Below are positions 37,721 to 47,709 of a DNA stretch of 64,000 nucleotides, piece after piece; the stretch's first letter is position 1, and each line of letters begins with the position of its first letter. The notes below the pieces were generated by a model. That model saw only the letters and a list, made by a program, of their open reading frames with translations. It made no database searches and was not told the origin of the DNA. The DNA lies in NCBI GenBank assembly GCA_016714225.1, contig JADJNS010000007.1, forward strand, positions 434,001 to 498,000, given 5' to 3'. This DNA is from Archangiaceae bacterium (lineage in GTDB: Bacteria > Myxococcota > Myxococcia > Myxococcales > Myxococcaceae). A program made the position numbers and the translations under genes.

Positions 37721-38695
37721 CTAGAGCGCGAAGATCCACCCGATCATCGGCACGTGAACCGCGAGCCACGGGGCGAGCAGCAGAATCTCCAGCGCGCCGA
37801 CCACCAACCAGGGCCCGAACGGCAGATTCGTCGGGCCCGGCTTCCACTCCACCTCGTTGCCCTCGACGTCTTTCGGCTCGTCGGGAATCGGCTGCAGGAA
37901 GATGCAGTAGGGAATCAGCAGCAGCCGGCGACCGAAGCTGAGCCCCGGCTGGGTGAACTCCCAGGTCATCGTCGGGGGCGCCTCGGGCTTCTCTTCTTCT
38001 CCACCCGGCGGCGCGTCGGCCTGGGGGCCGGCGCGACCGGCGATCGCCAGGCCGATCAGGCCCACCACCGAGCCGTGCAGCGCCGAGAGAAGAAAGAGCG
38101 CCGGCAACGCGTGCACGCCGATGAACGCGCACAGCAGCGCGGCGAGAAACTTGTCGCCCGCGCCCATCGCTTCCTTCTTGAACATCAGCCAGCCGAAGTA
38201 CTCGACCGCGCGAAATGCACAGAACGCGATCGCCGCGCTCAGCGCCGAGATCTTCACCGCCTCGAACCCCTGCGGTATCGCCACCAGCACGCCCGCTGCG
38301 ATGCCCGGCAGCGTCAGCTCGAACGGCAGAATCCACTGCTCGGCGTCGATGAACGCCAGCGGCACCACGAAGATGCTCATCACCATCGCCGACAGCAGCG
38401 GCCAACCGATGCCGAACCGCGCCCAGAAGGCGACGAACAAGAGACCGGTCAACAGTTCGACCACCATGTACCGCGGCGAGATGGGGGTCTTGCATGACCT
38501 GCACTTGCCGCCGAGCGCGAGCCACGACAGCACGGGGAGGTTCTCGTACCAGCTCAGCGCGTGGCCGCACTTGGGGCACTTCGAGCCGGGGCGGACGATC
38601 GACTGACCGTTGGGAACCCGAACGATCAGCACGTTGTAGAAGCTCCCCAAGCAGAGCCCCACGATCGCCACCAGTGCAGGTTCCAGAAATCTCAC
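37721..38695 (-). CDS. pilD: Prepilin peptidase/N-methyltransferase
   Basis: 324 residues, membrane protein. The N-terminal methylation domain has LGSFYNVLIVRVP and a zinc site of two CxxC motifs (CPKCGH and CRSCKTP). The aspartyl protease residues lie in FIDAEQWILP and in the GxGD motif AMGAGDKFL, so both catalytic Asp are present; the usual LPD of the first motif is LPF. It cleaves the PilA leader peptide and methylates the new N-terminus. A cytoplasmic insertion rich in Pro/Glu (GPQADAPPGGEEEKPEAPP) is unusual. Start is GTG 38695, divergent from pilA. Confidence 0.95.
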   Translation of the reverse strand: MRFLEPALVAIVGLCLGSFYNVLIVRVPNGQSIVRPGSKCPKCGHALSWYENLPVLSWLALGGKCRSCKTPISPRYMVVELLTGLLFVAFWARFGIGWPLLSAMVMSIFVVPLAFIDAEQWILPFELTLPGIAAGVLVAIPQGFEAVKISALSAAIAFCAFRAVEYFGWLMFKKEAMGAGDKFLAALLCAFIGVHALPALFLLSALHGSVVGLIGLAIAGRAGPQADAPPGGEEEKPEAPPTMTWEFTQPGLSFGRRLLLIPYCIFLQPIPDEPKDVEGNEVEWKPGPTNLPFGPWLVVGALEILLLAPWLAVHVPMIGWIFAL

Positions 38696-38699
38696 GGCC

Positions 38700-38721
38700 G
38701 CCCACACACGCGCATGTGGGC
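38700..38721. repeat. Inverted repeat next to the pilD start
   Basis: Arms gcccaca (38700-38706) and tgtgggc (38715-38721) around an 8-base loop, ending 5 bases before the pilD GTG. It could be a hairpin in the pilD leader covering the ribosome site, or a protein-binding site. Confidence 0.4.
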
Positions 38722-38753
38722 AACATTCGACCTGACGAAACGCGGCGGGGCAA

Positions 38754-38770
38754 GTGACGTTTCTCGTCAC
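38754..38770. promoter_or_regulatory. Inverted repeat, candidate PilR-type site
   Basis: Perfect arms gtgacg (38754-38759) and cgtcac (38765-38770) with a 5-base loop tttct, about 65 bases upstream of the pilA -24/-12 promoter, a usual distance for an enhancer-binding protein site. The binding protein is inferred. Confidence 0.4.
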
Positions 38771-38794
38771 TCGATCGCGGCGCGGCTGATCGGC

Positions 38795-38824
38795 GCCCGC
38801 TCTGAATCCGCGGGCTTCTTTTTT
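38795..38824 (+). terminator. Intrinsic terminator upstream of pilA
   Basis: Stem gcccgc (38795-38800) and gcgggc (38810-38815) with a 9-base loop, followed by a T-rich tract (ttcttttttt type, 38816-38824). It reads on the plus strand yet no plus-strand gene lies before it, so it would protect pilA from stray transcription or end a short leader transcript. Confidence 0.65.
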
Positions 38825-38833
38825 GACGAACCG

Positions 38834-38850
38834 TCGGCACGCGACATGCT
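38834..38850 (+). promoter_or_regulatory. Sigma54 (-24/-12) promoter of pilA
   Basis: The stretch tcggcacgcgacatgct fits the consensus TGGCAC-N5-TTGC: GG at 38836-38837 and GC at 38848-38849, exactly ten bases apart. Transcription would start near 38860, giving a leader of about 33 bases that contains the GGAGAG ribosome site at 38881. Sigma54 and PilR control of pilA is established in other T4P bacteria. Confidence 0.7.
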
Positions 38851-38893
38851 CTGCGGCCTCTGCCGTCTCACAACCAGTCTGGAGAGTCCCCAC

Positions 38894-39556
38894 ATGCGTA
38901 AATTTCTGAAGAAGGGCTTCACGCTCATCGAGCTGATGATCGTCGTCGCCATCATCGGCATTCTCGCCGCCATCGCGATTCCGAACTTCATCAAGTTCCA
39001 GGCCCGCTCGAAGCAGTCTGAGGGCAAGACCAACTTGAAGGGCATCTTCACCGCCGAAAAATCGTTCCTCGGCGAGCACGACTACTACTCGGCGTGGGGC
39101 GAAATCGGCTGGAAGGCCGAGCGCGGCAACCGCTACGCGTACACCATCGGCACCCTCGGCGACATCGAAGACCGGTCGTTGCCCGTTCCGCCCGCGTCGA
39201 CGGCCAACGTCGGCTACAGCAGCGTGAGCGTCGACTGCTACAAGATCTCGCCGAGCGCGGTCGGTACCTGCGTCGGCACGTCGCCGACCTTCCCCATCGC
39301 CACCCAGACCAGCGGTGTGCTGGCTGAAGGCACCACCGGCACCCAGGTTCCGCCCGGCTTCACCCTGCAGTGCAACACCTGCTCGGCCGCCGCGATCGCC
39401 GCGGGCACCATCGACAACGACCCCCAGTTCGACCAGTGGGAAATCGGCATGTCGGAGACCCTGCTCCGCGCACCCGACCCGGCCACCTGCGTCGAGAACC
39501 AGAACGGCGTCTCGGGCACCCCGATCAACACGTACAACGACGTCAGCTGCCCGTAA
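38894..39556 (+). CDS. pilA: Type IV major pilin
   Basis: 220-residue prepilin. The leader MRKFLKKG is cut after Gly8 by PilD; the mature N-terminus FTLIELMIVVAIIGILAAIA is the conserved methylated hydrophobic helix with Glu5. The sequence up to FIKFQARSKQSEGKTNLK closely resembles the Myxococcus pilin. The globular part is long for a pilin and has six cysteines (residues in VDCYK, GTCVG, LQCNTCS, ATCVE, VSCP), which could form three disulfides. ATG 38894 has GGAGAG 7 bases upstream. A strong terminator follows at 39581. Confidence 0.97.
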   Translation: MRKFLKKGFTLIELMIVVAIIGILAAIAIPNFIKFQARSKQSEGKTNLKGIFTAEKSFLGEHDYYSAWGEIGWKAERGNRYAYTIGTLGDIEDRSLPVPPASTANVGYSSVSVDCYKISPSAVGTCVGTSPTFPIATQTSGVLAEGTTGTQVPPGFTLQCNTCSAAAIAAGTIDNDPQFDQWEIGMSETLLRAPDPATCVENQNGVSGTPINTYNDVSCP

Positions 39557-39580
39557 TCGGCTGAAACTTTCGTCTTAACC

Positions 39581-39624
39581 ACGGGTGGTCTCCGGCTAAC
39601 ATCGGAGACCACCCGTTCTCTTTT
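39581..39624 (+). terminator. Strong intrinsic terminator after pilA
   Basis: A perfect 14-base stem (39581-39594 with 39603-39616) and an 8-base loop are followed by tctctttt. It would end most pilA transcripts, leaving pilGHI to read-through or another promoter, as fits a pilin made in great excess over accessory proteins. Confidence 0.9.
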
Positions 39625-39635
39625 GTGCTGAATCC

Positions 39636-40481
39636 GTGATCTCAAAGCTCGCTTCGCTCGCCGCCGGGCTTGCTCTCGTCGCCATCTTCGCGCGGGCGCC
39701 CGTGACCACGCGCGACCGCGCCGGTAAGCCGCTGCTCCCCAGCGCATCGCTGTTGAAATACGCCGCGAAGGCGCAGCTGCCGCTGATCGTCGAGTATTAC
39801 TGGCTGCGCGTCATCAACCTCGCCAGCATGGCGCGCTCACCCGACGACGGGCGCGACGTGCTCGGCATGTCCGAGCTGATCGAAGAGCTCGACCCCGACT
39901 TCTCCCAGGTCTACTGGTTCGCGGCGCTCAACGGCGTCATTCCGATGAGCTCGACCGTCTGGGCCAACGCCGAAGAAGGAGCAGAGCACCTTCGCCGCGG
40001 GCTGCGACGCTTCCCCGACGAGCACCGCATGACCATCTGCCTCGCGTACGCCCTTTGGCGCTACCAGGGGAAGCTCGCCGAAGCAGCCGAGGTGCTCCGC
40101 GCCGCCGCTGCGCGACCGAAAGCGCCTTCCTACTTCATTCCCCTCGCTACCCGGCTGCTGGTCGCCGCGGGCGAGTTTCGCACCTCGCGCGAGTTCACCC
40201 GCGAGTTCCTCGAGAACGGCACCCTCGACCCACGCACGCGTCGCATTCTCGAGAACCGCGAGCACGCCATCGATCTCGAAGAGCGGTTGGTGCTCATCGA
40301 GACGGCGGCGAAGCGCTACCTCGACGAGAAGGGCCGCCCCGCCGCGTCAGTCGACGAGCTGGTCTACACCGGCTATCTCCCAGACGTGCCCACCGACCCG
40401 TATGGCGGAAGCTTGTTGCTGGCGCCCGACGGTACGGCATACTCCAGCGCCAATCCCGAGCGCTTGAAGCTCCATGAATGA
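39636..40481 (+). CDS. pilG: PilG, pilus ABC-system accessory protein
   Basis: 281 residues. An N-terminal hydrophobic segment (LASLAAGLALVAIFA) suggests an anchor or signal peptide; the body is mostly helical with TPR-like character (LIEELDPDFSQVYWFAALNG, AALWRYQGKLAEAAEVLRAA-type helices) and a C-terminal element (YLDEKGRPAASVDELVYTGYLPDVPTDPYGG) like those seen in pseudopilin-related proteins. In M. xanthus pilG lies after pilA and is needed for pilus assembly with PilH and PilI. Start GTG 39636 follows the terminator closely; no clear ribosome site. It overlaps pilH by 8 bases. Confidence 0.82.
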   Translation: MISKLASLAAGLALVAIFARAPVTTRDRAGKPLLPSASLLKYAAKAQLPLIVEYYWLRVINLASMARSPDDGRDVLGMSELIEELDPDFSQVYWFAALNGVIPMSSTVWANAEEGAEHLRRGLRRFPDEHRMTICLAYALWRYQGKLAEAAEVLRAAAARPKAPSYFIPLATRLLVAAGEFRTSREFTREFLENGTLDPRTRRILENREHAIDLEERLVLIETAAKRYLDEKGRPAASVDELVYTGYLPDVPTDPYGGSLLLAPDGTAYSSANPERLKLHE

Positions 40482-41433
40482 CACGCTGGCGGTAGAAGCC
40501 AGGGCAATCGAAAAGACCTATCGGCTCGGCTTCGGCGCGCGCAAGGTGGTGCGCGCGCTGAAGGGCCTGGATCTCAAGATTCGCCCCGGAGAGATCTTCG
40601 GGCTCATCGGCCCCAACGGCGCCGGCAAGTCGACGGCCATCAAGATTCTCATGAACCTGGTGCAGGCGTCGAACGGCACCGCGACCATCTTCGGCCGCGA
40701 CGTTCGCATGCGCGAAGCCCGCAGGGGGCTCGGCTACGTGCCCGAGAACCCCACCCCCTACGAGTACCTCAGCGGCCGCGAGTTCGTGACCTACAGCGCC
40801 CGCCTCTGCGGAGTGCCCTCGAGCGAGCTCGAGCAGCGCGTCAAAGAGAGCCTCGACCGCGTCAACCTCACCCGCGCCGCCGACCTGCGCATTCGCCGCT
40901 ACTCGAAGGGCATGACCCAGCGCGCGGTCATCGCCGCCGCGCTCGCCTCGAAGCCCAAGCTGCTGGTGCTCGACGAGCCCACCTCGGGCCTCGACCCGGT
41001 CGGCCGCCGGCTCATTCGCGACCTGATTCTCGAAGAGCGCCAGAAGGGCACCACCGTCATCTTCTGCACCCACATCATCTCTGACGTCGAGACCCTCTGT
41101 GACCGCCTCGCGGTGCTCCTCGCCGGGCAGTGCGTCAAAGAGGGCACCGTCGCTTCGCTGCTCTCGGGCGACGCCCCCAAGCTCGAGGTGGTGATCGCCG
41201 GCCTGAGCGCCGAGGCGCTGGGCAAGATCCCCGGCACCAGCGCCATCACGCCGGCCTCCGAGCGGCTGCTCGCCACGGTCTCCGAGTCAGACCTTCAAGG
41301 CGTCATCGGCGCGGTCATCGCCGCGGGTGGGCAGGTGCTGCGCATCACCCCGCTGCGCTTCTCGCTCGAAGACATGTTCATGCAGACGCTGCAGGGCTTT
41401 CAGGGCCCGGCCGTCGGCGGAGAGATCGAATGA
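40474..41433 (+). CDS. pilH: PilH, ABC transporter ATP-binding protein
   Basis: 319 residues. All ABC motifs are present: Walker A GPNGAGKST, signature YSKGMTQR (a variant of LSGGQ), Walker B LLVLDEPTSGLDP and the switch histidine in FCTHIISD. The C-terminal 80 residues form an extra domain, as in exporter ATPases of the Nod/CcmA type. With PilI it should form an ABC exporter or mechanical complex that supports pilus formation in myxobacteria. Overlaps pilG by 8 and pilI by 4 bases. Confidence 0.92.
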   Translation: MNDTLAVEARAIEKTYRLGFGARKVVRALKGLDLKIRPGEIFGLIGPNGAGKSTAIKILMNLVQASNGTATIFGRDVRMREARRGLGYVPENPTPYEYLSGREFVTYSARLCGVPSSELEQRVKESLDRVNLTRAADLRIRRYSKGMTQRAVIAAALASKPKLLVLDEPTSGLDPVGRRLIRDLILEERQKGTTVIFCTHIISDVETLCDRLAVLLAGQCVKEGTVASLLSGDAPKLEVVIAGLSAEALGKIPGTSAITPASERLLATVSESDLQGVIGAVIAAGGQVLRITPLRFSLEDMFMQTLQGFQGPAVGGEIE

Positions 41434-42197
41434 GGGAAGTGCTGATCATCGCCCTCACCGGGTTCACCGAGGCGCGGCGCAACCAGGTCACCGTGCTGAT
41501 CGCGGCGTTCACCCTGCTGCTGATCCTCTCCACCTCGGTGATTCTCAACCTCGCCATCTTCACCCTCGACCGCGTTGCGACCGACTTCGGCCTCGGGGTG
41601 ATGAGCCTGTTGCTGGTCGGCCTGGCGATCTTCCTCTCCTCGGGTCAGCTCACCAAAGAGATCGAACGCCGCACCATCTTCCTGGTGCTCTCGCGCCCCG
41701 TCTCGCGCGCCCAGTTCGTGGTGGGCCGCACTTTCGGCACCGTGCTCACCCTCTGGGTGCTGCAGGCGATCATGAGCGTGGTGTTCCTCATTCAGCTGAA
41801 CGTGCTGCACATCGACATGACCATGACGCTGGGCGCGGCGCTGGTCGGCCTGTCGGTCGAGCTGGTGGTGCTCTGCGCCATCGGTGCGGTGCTGAGCTCG
41901 TCGTCGGGCCCCATCGTCGCCTCGTCGGCCACCGTCGGGCTGTACCTCATCGGCCACGGCGCGGGAGATCTCTACGCCATCGCCCAGCGCTCGAAGTCCG
42001 AGCTGATTCGGGTGGTCGGCAAGGGGCTGTACTGGCTCATCCCCCAGCTCGACCGCCTCGATTACAAGCTGCAGGCGAGCTACGGCATACCCGTCGCGTG
42101 GTCTGACGTCGCCGTCTCGAGCGCCTACGGCTTCGGCTACGCGATCGTCGCCATGGTCGCCGCGATCGTCATCTTCGAGCGCATCGACTTCAAGTGA
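41430..42197 (+). CDS. pilI: PilI, ABC transporter permease
   Basis: 255 residues with six predicted membrane helices (e.g. VTVLIAAFTLLLILSTSVIL, GVMSLLLVGLAIFL, VGLSVELVVLCAIGAVL, FGYAIVAMVAAIVIF). The motif SSGQLTKEIERRTIFLVLSRPVSRAQFVVGR is typical of ABC-2 type permeases. ATG 41430 overlaps the pilH stop (ATGA). It converges on pilR with a single-base gap. Confidence 0.9.
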   Translation: MREVLIIALTGFTEARRNQVTVLIAAFTLLLILSTSVILNLAIFTLDRVATDFGLGVMSLLLVGLAIFLSSGQLTKEIERRTIFLVLSRPVSRAQFVVGRTFGTVLTLWVLQAIMSVVFLIQLNVLHIDMTMTLGAALVGLSVELVVLCAIGAVLSSSSGPIVASSATVGLYLIGHGAGDLYAIAQRSKSELIRVVGKGLYWLIPQLDRLDYKLQASYGIPVAWSDVAVSSAYGFGYAIVAMVAAIVIFERIDFK

Positions 42198-42198
42198 C

Positions 42199-43528
<1,330 letters not shown>

Positions 43529-43551
<23 letters not shown>

Positions 43552-45178
43552 GCTGAGCCCCTGGAGCCGATTGAAGCGCGACCACGAACTCCGTGCCGTC
43601 GGCAGGAGTCGATTTAACCGAGATCTCTCCTCCGTGGCTGCGAACGATGTTGTGCGCGGTCGAAAGACCCAGCCCCGTGCCGCCCGGTCGCGTCGAATAG
43701 AACGGCTCGAAGATGCGGGTCAGGTCAGACGAGGGAATCTTGCCCGCCGAGTCCCACACCCGAATCTCGGGGCGGCCATTGCGCAGCTCGGCCACCACCC
43801 GCACCCGCCCGCCGCTGCCCACCGCCGCCAGCGCGTTGCGCACCAGGTTGATGACCACCTGCTGCAGCTGCGCCGAGTCGCCCTGCCCCAGCACCGGCGC
43901 GGCCGAGACCTCGACCGTCACGCCGCGCGCCATCGGGTCGGCCTTCAGCATCTCTACCGTGTCCGAGATCAGCCGCCCCAGGTCGATCGGCTCGAGCTTC
44001 GGGGGCGGCGGCCGCGCGAACTTGAGAAAATCTTCGACCAGCTCGCTCAGCCGGTCGGCCTCGCGCACCAGAATGCGGCTCAGCCGGCCGCTCGCGGTGT
44101 CGCCCTTCGACTCGTCACCCAGCATCTGCGCGGCCCCCCGCATCGACGCCAGCGGGTTGCGAATCTCGTGGGCCAGCTGGGCCGAGAACTTACCCAGTGA
44201 GGCCAGGTGATCGACGGTGCGCAGCTGCTCCTCGGCGCGGCGCAGGTCGGTGAGGTCTTGAAACACCACCAGCGTCGAGCCCGCGCTCTCTTCCAGCGGC
44301 GTCACGGTGAGCCCGAGCGTGCGGTCTCCCGACGGGGTGGGCACGGTCAGCTCGGCCCGCTTCACGCTCTTCTTGAGCGCCCGCAGCCCCGGCAAGAGCT
44401 GCTCGACGTCGGCCGGCCAGTCGCCGCTGATGAGCCCCAAGATCGCCTCGCCGGCGGGGTTCACGAAGGTCACCCGGCCCGCCACGTCACAGGTGATGAG
44501 CCCGCTCGGCATCGCGGCGAGAATCAGATTCTGCACGTCGACCAGCTGCTCGATGCGCGCCTGGCCGGCCATCACCCGGCCGCCCGCCTGCGCCAGCTGC
44601 CGAGACAGGTAGCCCGCCAGCACGCCGATCGAGACCTGCGCGATGGCGTTGCTCCCCAGCACGAACGCCAGCCGCCCCGCCGGCAGCGCCTGCGCCTCGA
44701 CCGGCGCCTCGACCAGCCCCAGCTGCACCGACATCACCACCGCCGCGAACGCCACCGCCGAGCTCACCGCCGCGATCAGCGCGCCGCGCTGGTAGAGCAG
44801 AATCGCCGCCGCCACCACCGCCACCGAGTAGGTGAAGGTGAAGGGCGAGTCGCCGGCGCCGGTGAGAAACACCACGCTCGACGCCAGCACCACGTCGCCG
44901 AGCACCTGGGCATACGCCGCGCGCGCTCCGCCGATGCCCCGGCGCAGCGCCACCGCGTACCCCAGGGTCAGCAGGTAGACGACGCCGCTCAGCGTGAACG
45001 CGAGCTGGTCGGCCACCGAGAGCTCGGCGGGTGGCCCCAGCGCGCGCTTCGCTGCCAGAAACACCAAGAGCAGCGTGGTGACGGCGACGCGAAACGCCGC
45101 CAGCCACGTCAGCTTGGTTCTCAGCTCGCCGACGACCAGCGACTCGGAAGCCGAGCGCCGAAGACTACTTGATGGCAC
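43529..45178 (-). CDS. pilS: Sensor histidine kinase PilS
   Basis: 549 residues. Six membrane helices in the first 195 residues are the PilS sensor, which in other bacteria detects PilA in the membrane. A PAS domain (about 210-310), HisKA with His337 (LAHEIRNPLAS) and HATPase_c (NLVRNALAAVG, GGTGLGLSTAHNI) follow. GTG 45178 overlaps the pilC stop by 14 bases; no better start exists near the first helix. Confidence 0.93.
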
Positions 45179-46478
45179 CGGCGATCGAGAAGATGGGCAG
45201 GTACATCGCGATGAGGAAGCCGCCGACCACGCCGCCGAGGAACACCATCAGAATCGGCTCGATCAGCGCCGTCAGCGCGCTCACCGCCGCGTCGGCTTCG
45301 TCGTCGTAGAAATCGGCGATCTTGTTGAGCATCTGATCCATCGCGCCGGTCGCCTCACCGACGCCGATCATCTGCACCACCATCGAGGGAAAGACCTTGG
45401 TCTCGGCGAGCGGGCCCGCGATGTTCTTGCCCTCGGAGATCTTGGTGCGCACGTAATAGATCGCCGCCTCGATGGTGCGATTGCCGGCGGTCTTGGCCGT
45501 CACGTCGAGCGCGTCGAGAATCGGCACGCCCGAGCTGACCATGGTGCCCAGGGTGCGGGTGAAGCGCGCCACCGCCACCTTGCGCAGCAGGTCGCCGAAC
45601 AGCGGCGCCTTCAAGACCACCTTGTCGAAGATCTCGCGGCCCTTCTTGTTCCGGTAGAACGCGGTGCTCGCCACCACCACGACGATGATGCCGACGATCA
45701 AGTAGAGAAAGTTGGCGACCAGCCAGTCGGAGATGTCGACCACGAACTGGGTGGGCCCCGGGAGCGCCGACCCGAAGTCGCCGAACATCTTCTTGAACAC
45801 CGGGGTGACCTTGAGCAGCAGCAGCGCGGTGACGCCGATCGCCACCATGATGACGACGGTCGGGTAGACCATCGCGCCCTTCACCTTGCGCGCGAGCTTG
45901 TCCGCCTTCTCTTTGTAGGCGGCCAGGCGGTTCAAGATGGTGTCGAGAATACCGCCCACTTCACCGGCGGCGCACAGCTGCACGTAGAGCTCGTCGAAGA
46001 TTTTGGGGTGATCTTTCAGCGCGTCCGAGAAGGTCGAGCCGGCTTCGACCCGGCCCTTGATGGCGAAGATGGTGCGCTTCATCGTCGGGTTCTCGGTCTG
46101 CGAGCCGAGAATCTCGAGGCACTGCACCAGGGGAAGACCGGCGTCGATCATCGTCGCGAACTGCCGCGTGAAGATCAGCAGATCTTTCTGGGTCGCTCCA
46201 CCGACGCCGGGCAGCGCGATGTCGGTGTCGAAGATGCCCTTCTTGCGGACCTTCGAGGGCGTGAGGCCGAGGCTCTTGAGGCGGGCGTCGACGGCGGCCG
46301 CGTCGTTGGCCTCCATCTCGCCCTTCTTCACTTCGCCGTTGCGGGTCTTGGCCTCCCAGATCCACTGCGCGCCCTGCTTCTTCTTGGTCGTGGGCATGGC
46401 CGGCGCGCGCGGCGCGGCCGGCTGGGTGACCGTCGCCGAAGCGGGAGACGCAGTCTTGGTGGTGGCGGCTTGGGCCAT
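45165..46478 (-). CDS. pilC: Type IV pilus inner-membrane platform protein PilC
   Basis: 437 residues with two T2SSF domains (about 105-230 and 310-435) and three main membrane helices. The N-terminal 45 residues are an Ala/Thr/Pro-rich extension before AQWIWEAKTRNGEVKKGEM, the usual start of the family. Signatures include TRQFATMIDAGLPLVQCL and GVGEATGAMDQMLNKIADFYDDE. PilB and PilT are thought to turn PilC to add or remove pilins. Confidence 0.96.
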   Translation of the reverse strand: MAQAATTKTASPASATVTQPAAPRAPAMPTTKKKQGAQWIWEAKTRNGEVKKGEMEANDAAAVDARLKSLGLTPSKVRKKGIFDTDIALPGVGGATQKDLLIFTRQFATMIDAGLPLVQCLEILGSQTENPTMKRTIFAIKGRVEAGSTFSDALKDHPKIFDELYVQLCAAGEVGGILDTILNRLAAYKEKADKLARKVKGAMVYPTVVIMVAIGVTALLLLKVTPVFKKMFGDFGSALPGPTQFVVDISDWLVANFLYLIVGIIVVVVASTAFYRNKKGREIFDKVVLKAPLFGDLLRKVAVARFTRTLGTMVSSGVPILDALDVTAKTAGNRTIEAAIYYVRTKISEGKNIAGPLAETKVFPSMVVQMIGVGEATGAMDQMLNKIADFYDDEADAAVSALTALIEPILMVFLGGVVGGFLIAMYLPIFSIAGAIK

Positions 46479-46590
46479 GAGTGAGAAACCCTTCGTTACG
46501 AGAGGAGCAGAACCGCGACGAGTCTACTCTGGCTCACCGAAATTCCCAGCCGGCGACCGGCCGCGGAAAAACACCGGCAACCACTTCGCC

Positions 46591-47706
46591 CTACCTGCCC
46601 GGCTGCCCCGCGGTGGGCCGGCCCGGCAGGTTCCCCATGCCGGCGCCGCTGGCGAGAATGTTCTTCAACTCTTCGGGGTCAGACGTTCTTCCGAACGCCT
46701 CGTCCTGGCTGATCAACCGGCGCTGCAGCAGCGCCGCCAGCGACTGGTTGAACGTCTGCATGCCGAACTTCGCCTGCCCGACCTGCATCGACGAGTAGAT
46801 CTGGTGAACCTTGTCTTCGCGAATCAGGTTCCGAATCGCGGGGTTGGGGATCATCACCTCGAGCGCCAGCACCCGCCCCGAGCCCGTCGCCTTCGCCAAG
46901 AGCGACTGCGACATGATGCCCTCGAGCACGAACGACAGCTGCGCTCGCACCTGGGGCTGCTGGTACGGCGGGAACACGTCGAGAATGCGGTTGATGGTCT
47001 GCACCGCGCTGTTGGTGTGCAGGGTGGCGAAGGCGATGTGACCGGTCTCGGCGATGACCAGCGCCGCTTCGATGGTCTCGAGGTCGCGCATCTCGCCGAC
47101 CAGCACCACGTCGGGGTCCTGCCGCAAGATGTACTTGAGCGCCGTCTTGAACGATCTCGTGTCGGCCCCCACCTCGCGCTGGTTCACCAGGCAGTTCTTG
47201 TGCGGGTGCAGGTACTCGATCGGGTCTTCGATCGTCATGATGTGCTCGTGACGCTCGGTGTTGATCTTGTCGATGATGCTCGCCAGCGTCGTCGACTTGC
47301 CCGACCCGGTCGGCCCGGTCACCAGCACCAGCCCGCGCGGCCGCTTCGAGAGGTCCGACACCACCGGGGGCAGCCCCAGCTCTTGAAAGGTCAGAATCTT
47401 GAACGGAATGGTGCGAAACGCGCCCGCCACCGCGCCGCGCTGCATGAAGATGTTCGAGCGAAAGCGCGACAGCCCCTTCACGCCGAACGAGAGGTCGAGC
47501 TCGTTGTCCTCTTCGAACTTGTGCTTCTGGGCGTCGGTGAGAATCGAGTAGCACAGCTGCTTCGTCTCGACCGGCGACAGCGGCGCGGTCTTGAGCTGCA
47601 CCAGCTCTCCGTCGATGCGCAGCTGCGGCGGCGACCCGGTGGTGATGTGCAGGTCCGAGGCGCCCTTCTCGACCATCGCCTTGAGCAGCTGGTGAAGGTT
47701 GGCCAT
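46591..47706 (-). CDS. pilT: Pilus retraction ATPase PilT
   Basis: 371 residues. Walker A GPTGSGKST (131-139), Asp box GEMRDLET and the PilT-specific AIRNLIRE motif (290-297) are all present, which separates PilT from PilU. It powers retraction. The C-terminal tail is Gly/Pro-rich (GAGMGNLPGRPTAGQPG). It follows pilB after 3 bases; a 112-base gap without a gene separates it from pilC. Confidence 0.97.
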   Translation of the reverse strand: MANLHQLLKAMVEKGASDLHITTGSPPQLRIDGELVQLKTAPLSPVETKQLCYSILTDAQKHKFEEDNELDLSFGVKGLSRFRSNIFMQRGAVAGAFRTIPFKILTFQELGLPPVVSDLSKRPRGLVLVTGPTGSGKSTTLASIIDKINTERHEHIMTIEDPIEYLHPHKNCLVNQREVGADTRSFKTALKYILRQDPDVVLVGEMRDLETIEAALVIAETGHIAFATLHTNSAVQTINRILDVFPPYQQPQVRAQLSFVLEGIMSQSLLAKATGSGRVLALEVMIPNPAIRNLIREDKVHQIYSSMQVGQAKFGMQTFNQSLAALLQRRLISQDEAFGRTSDPEELKNILASGAGMGNLPGRPTAGQPGR

Positions 47707-47709
47707 GGC

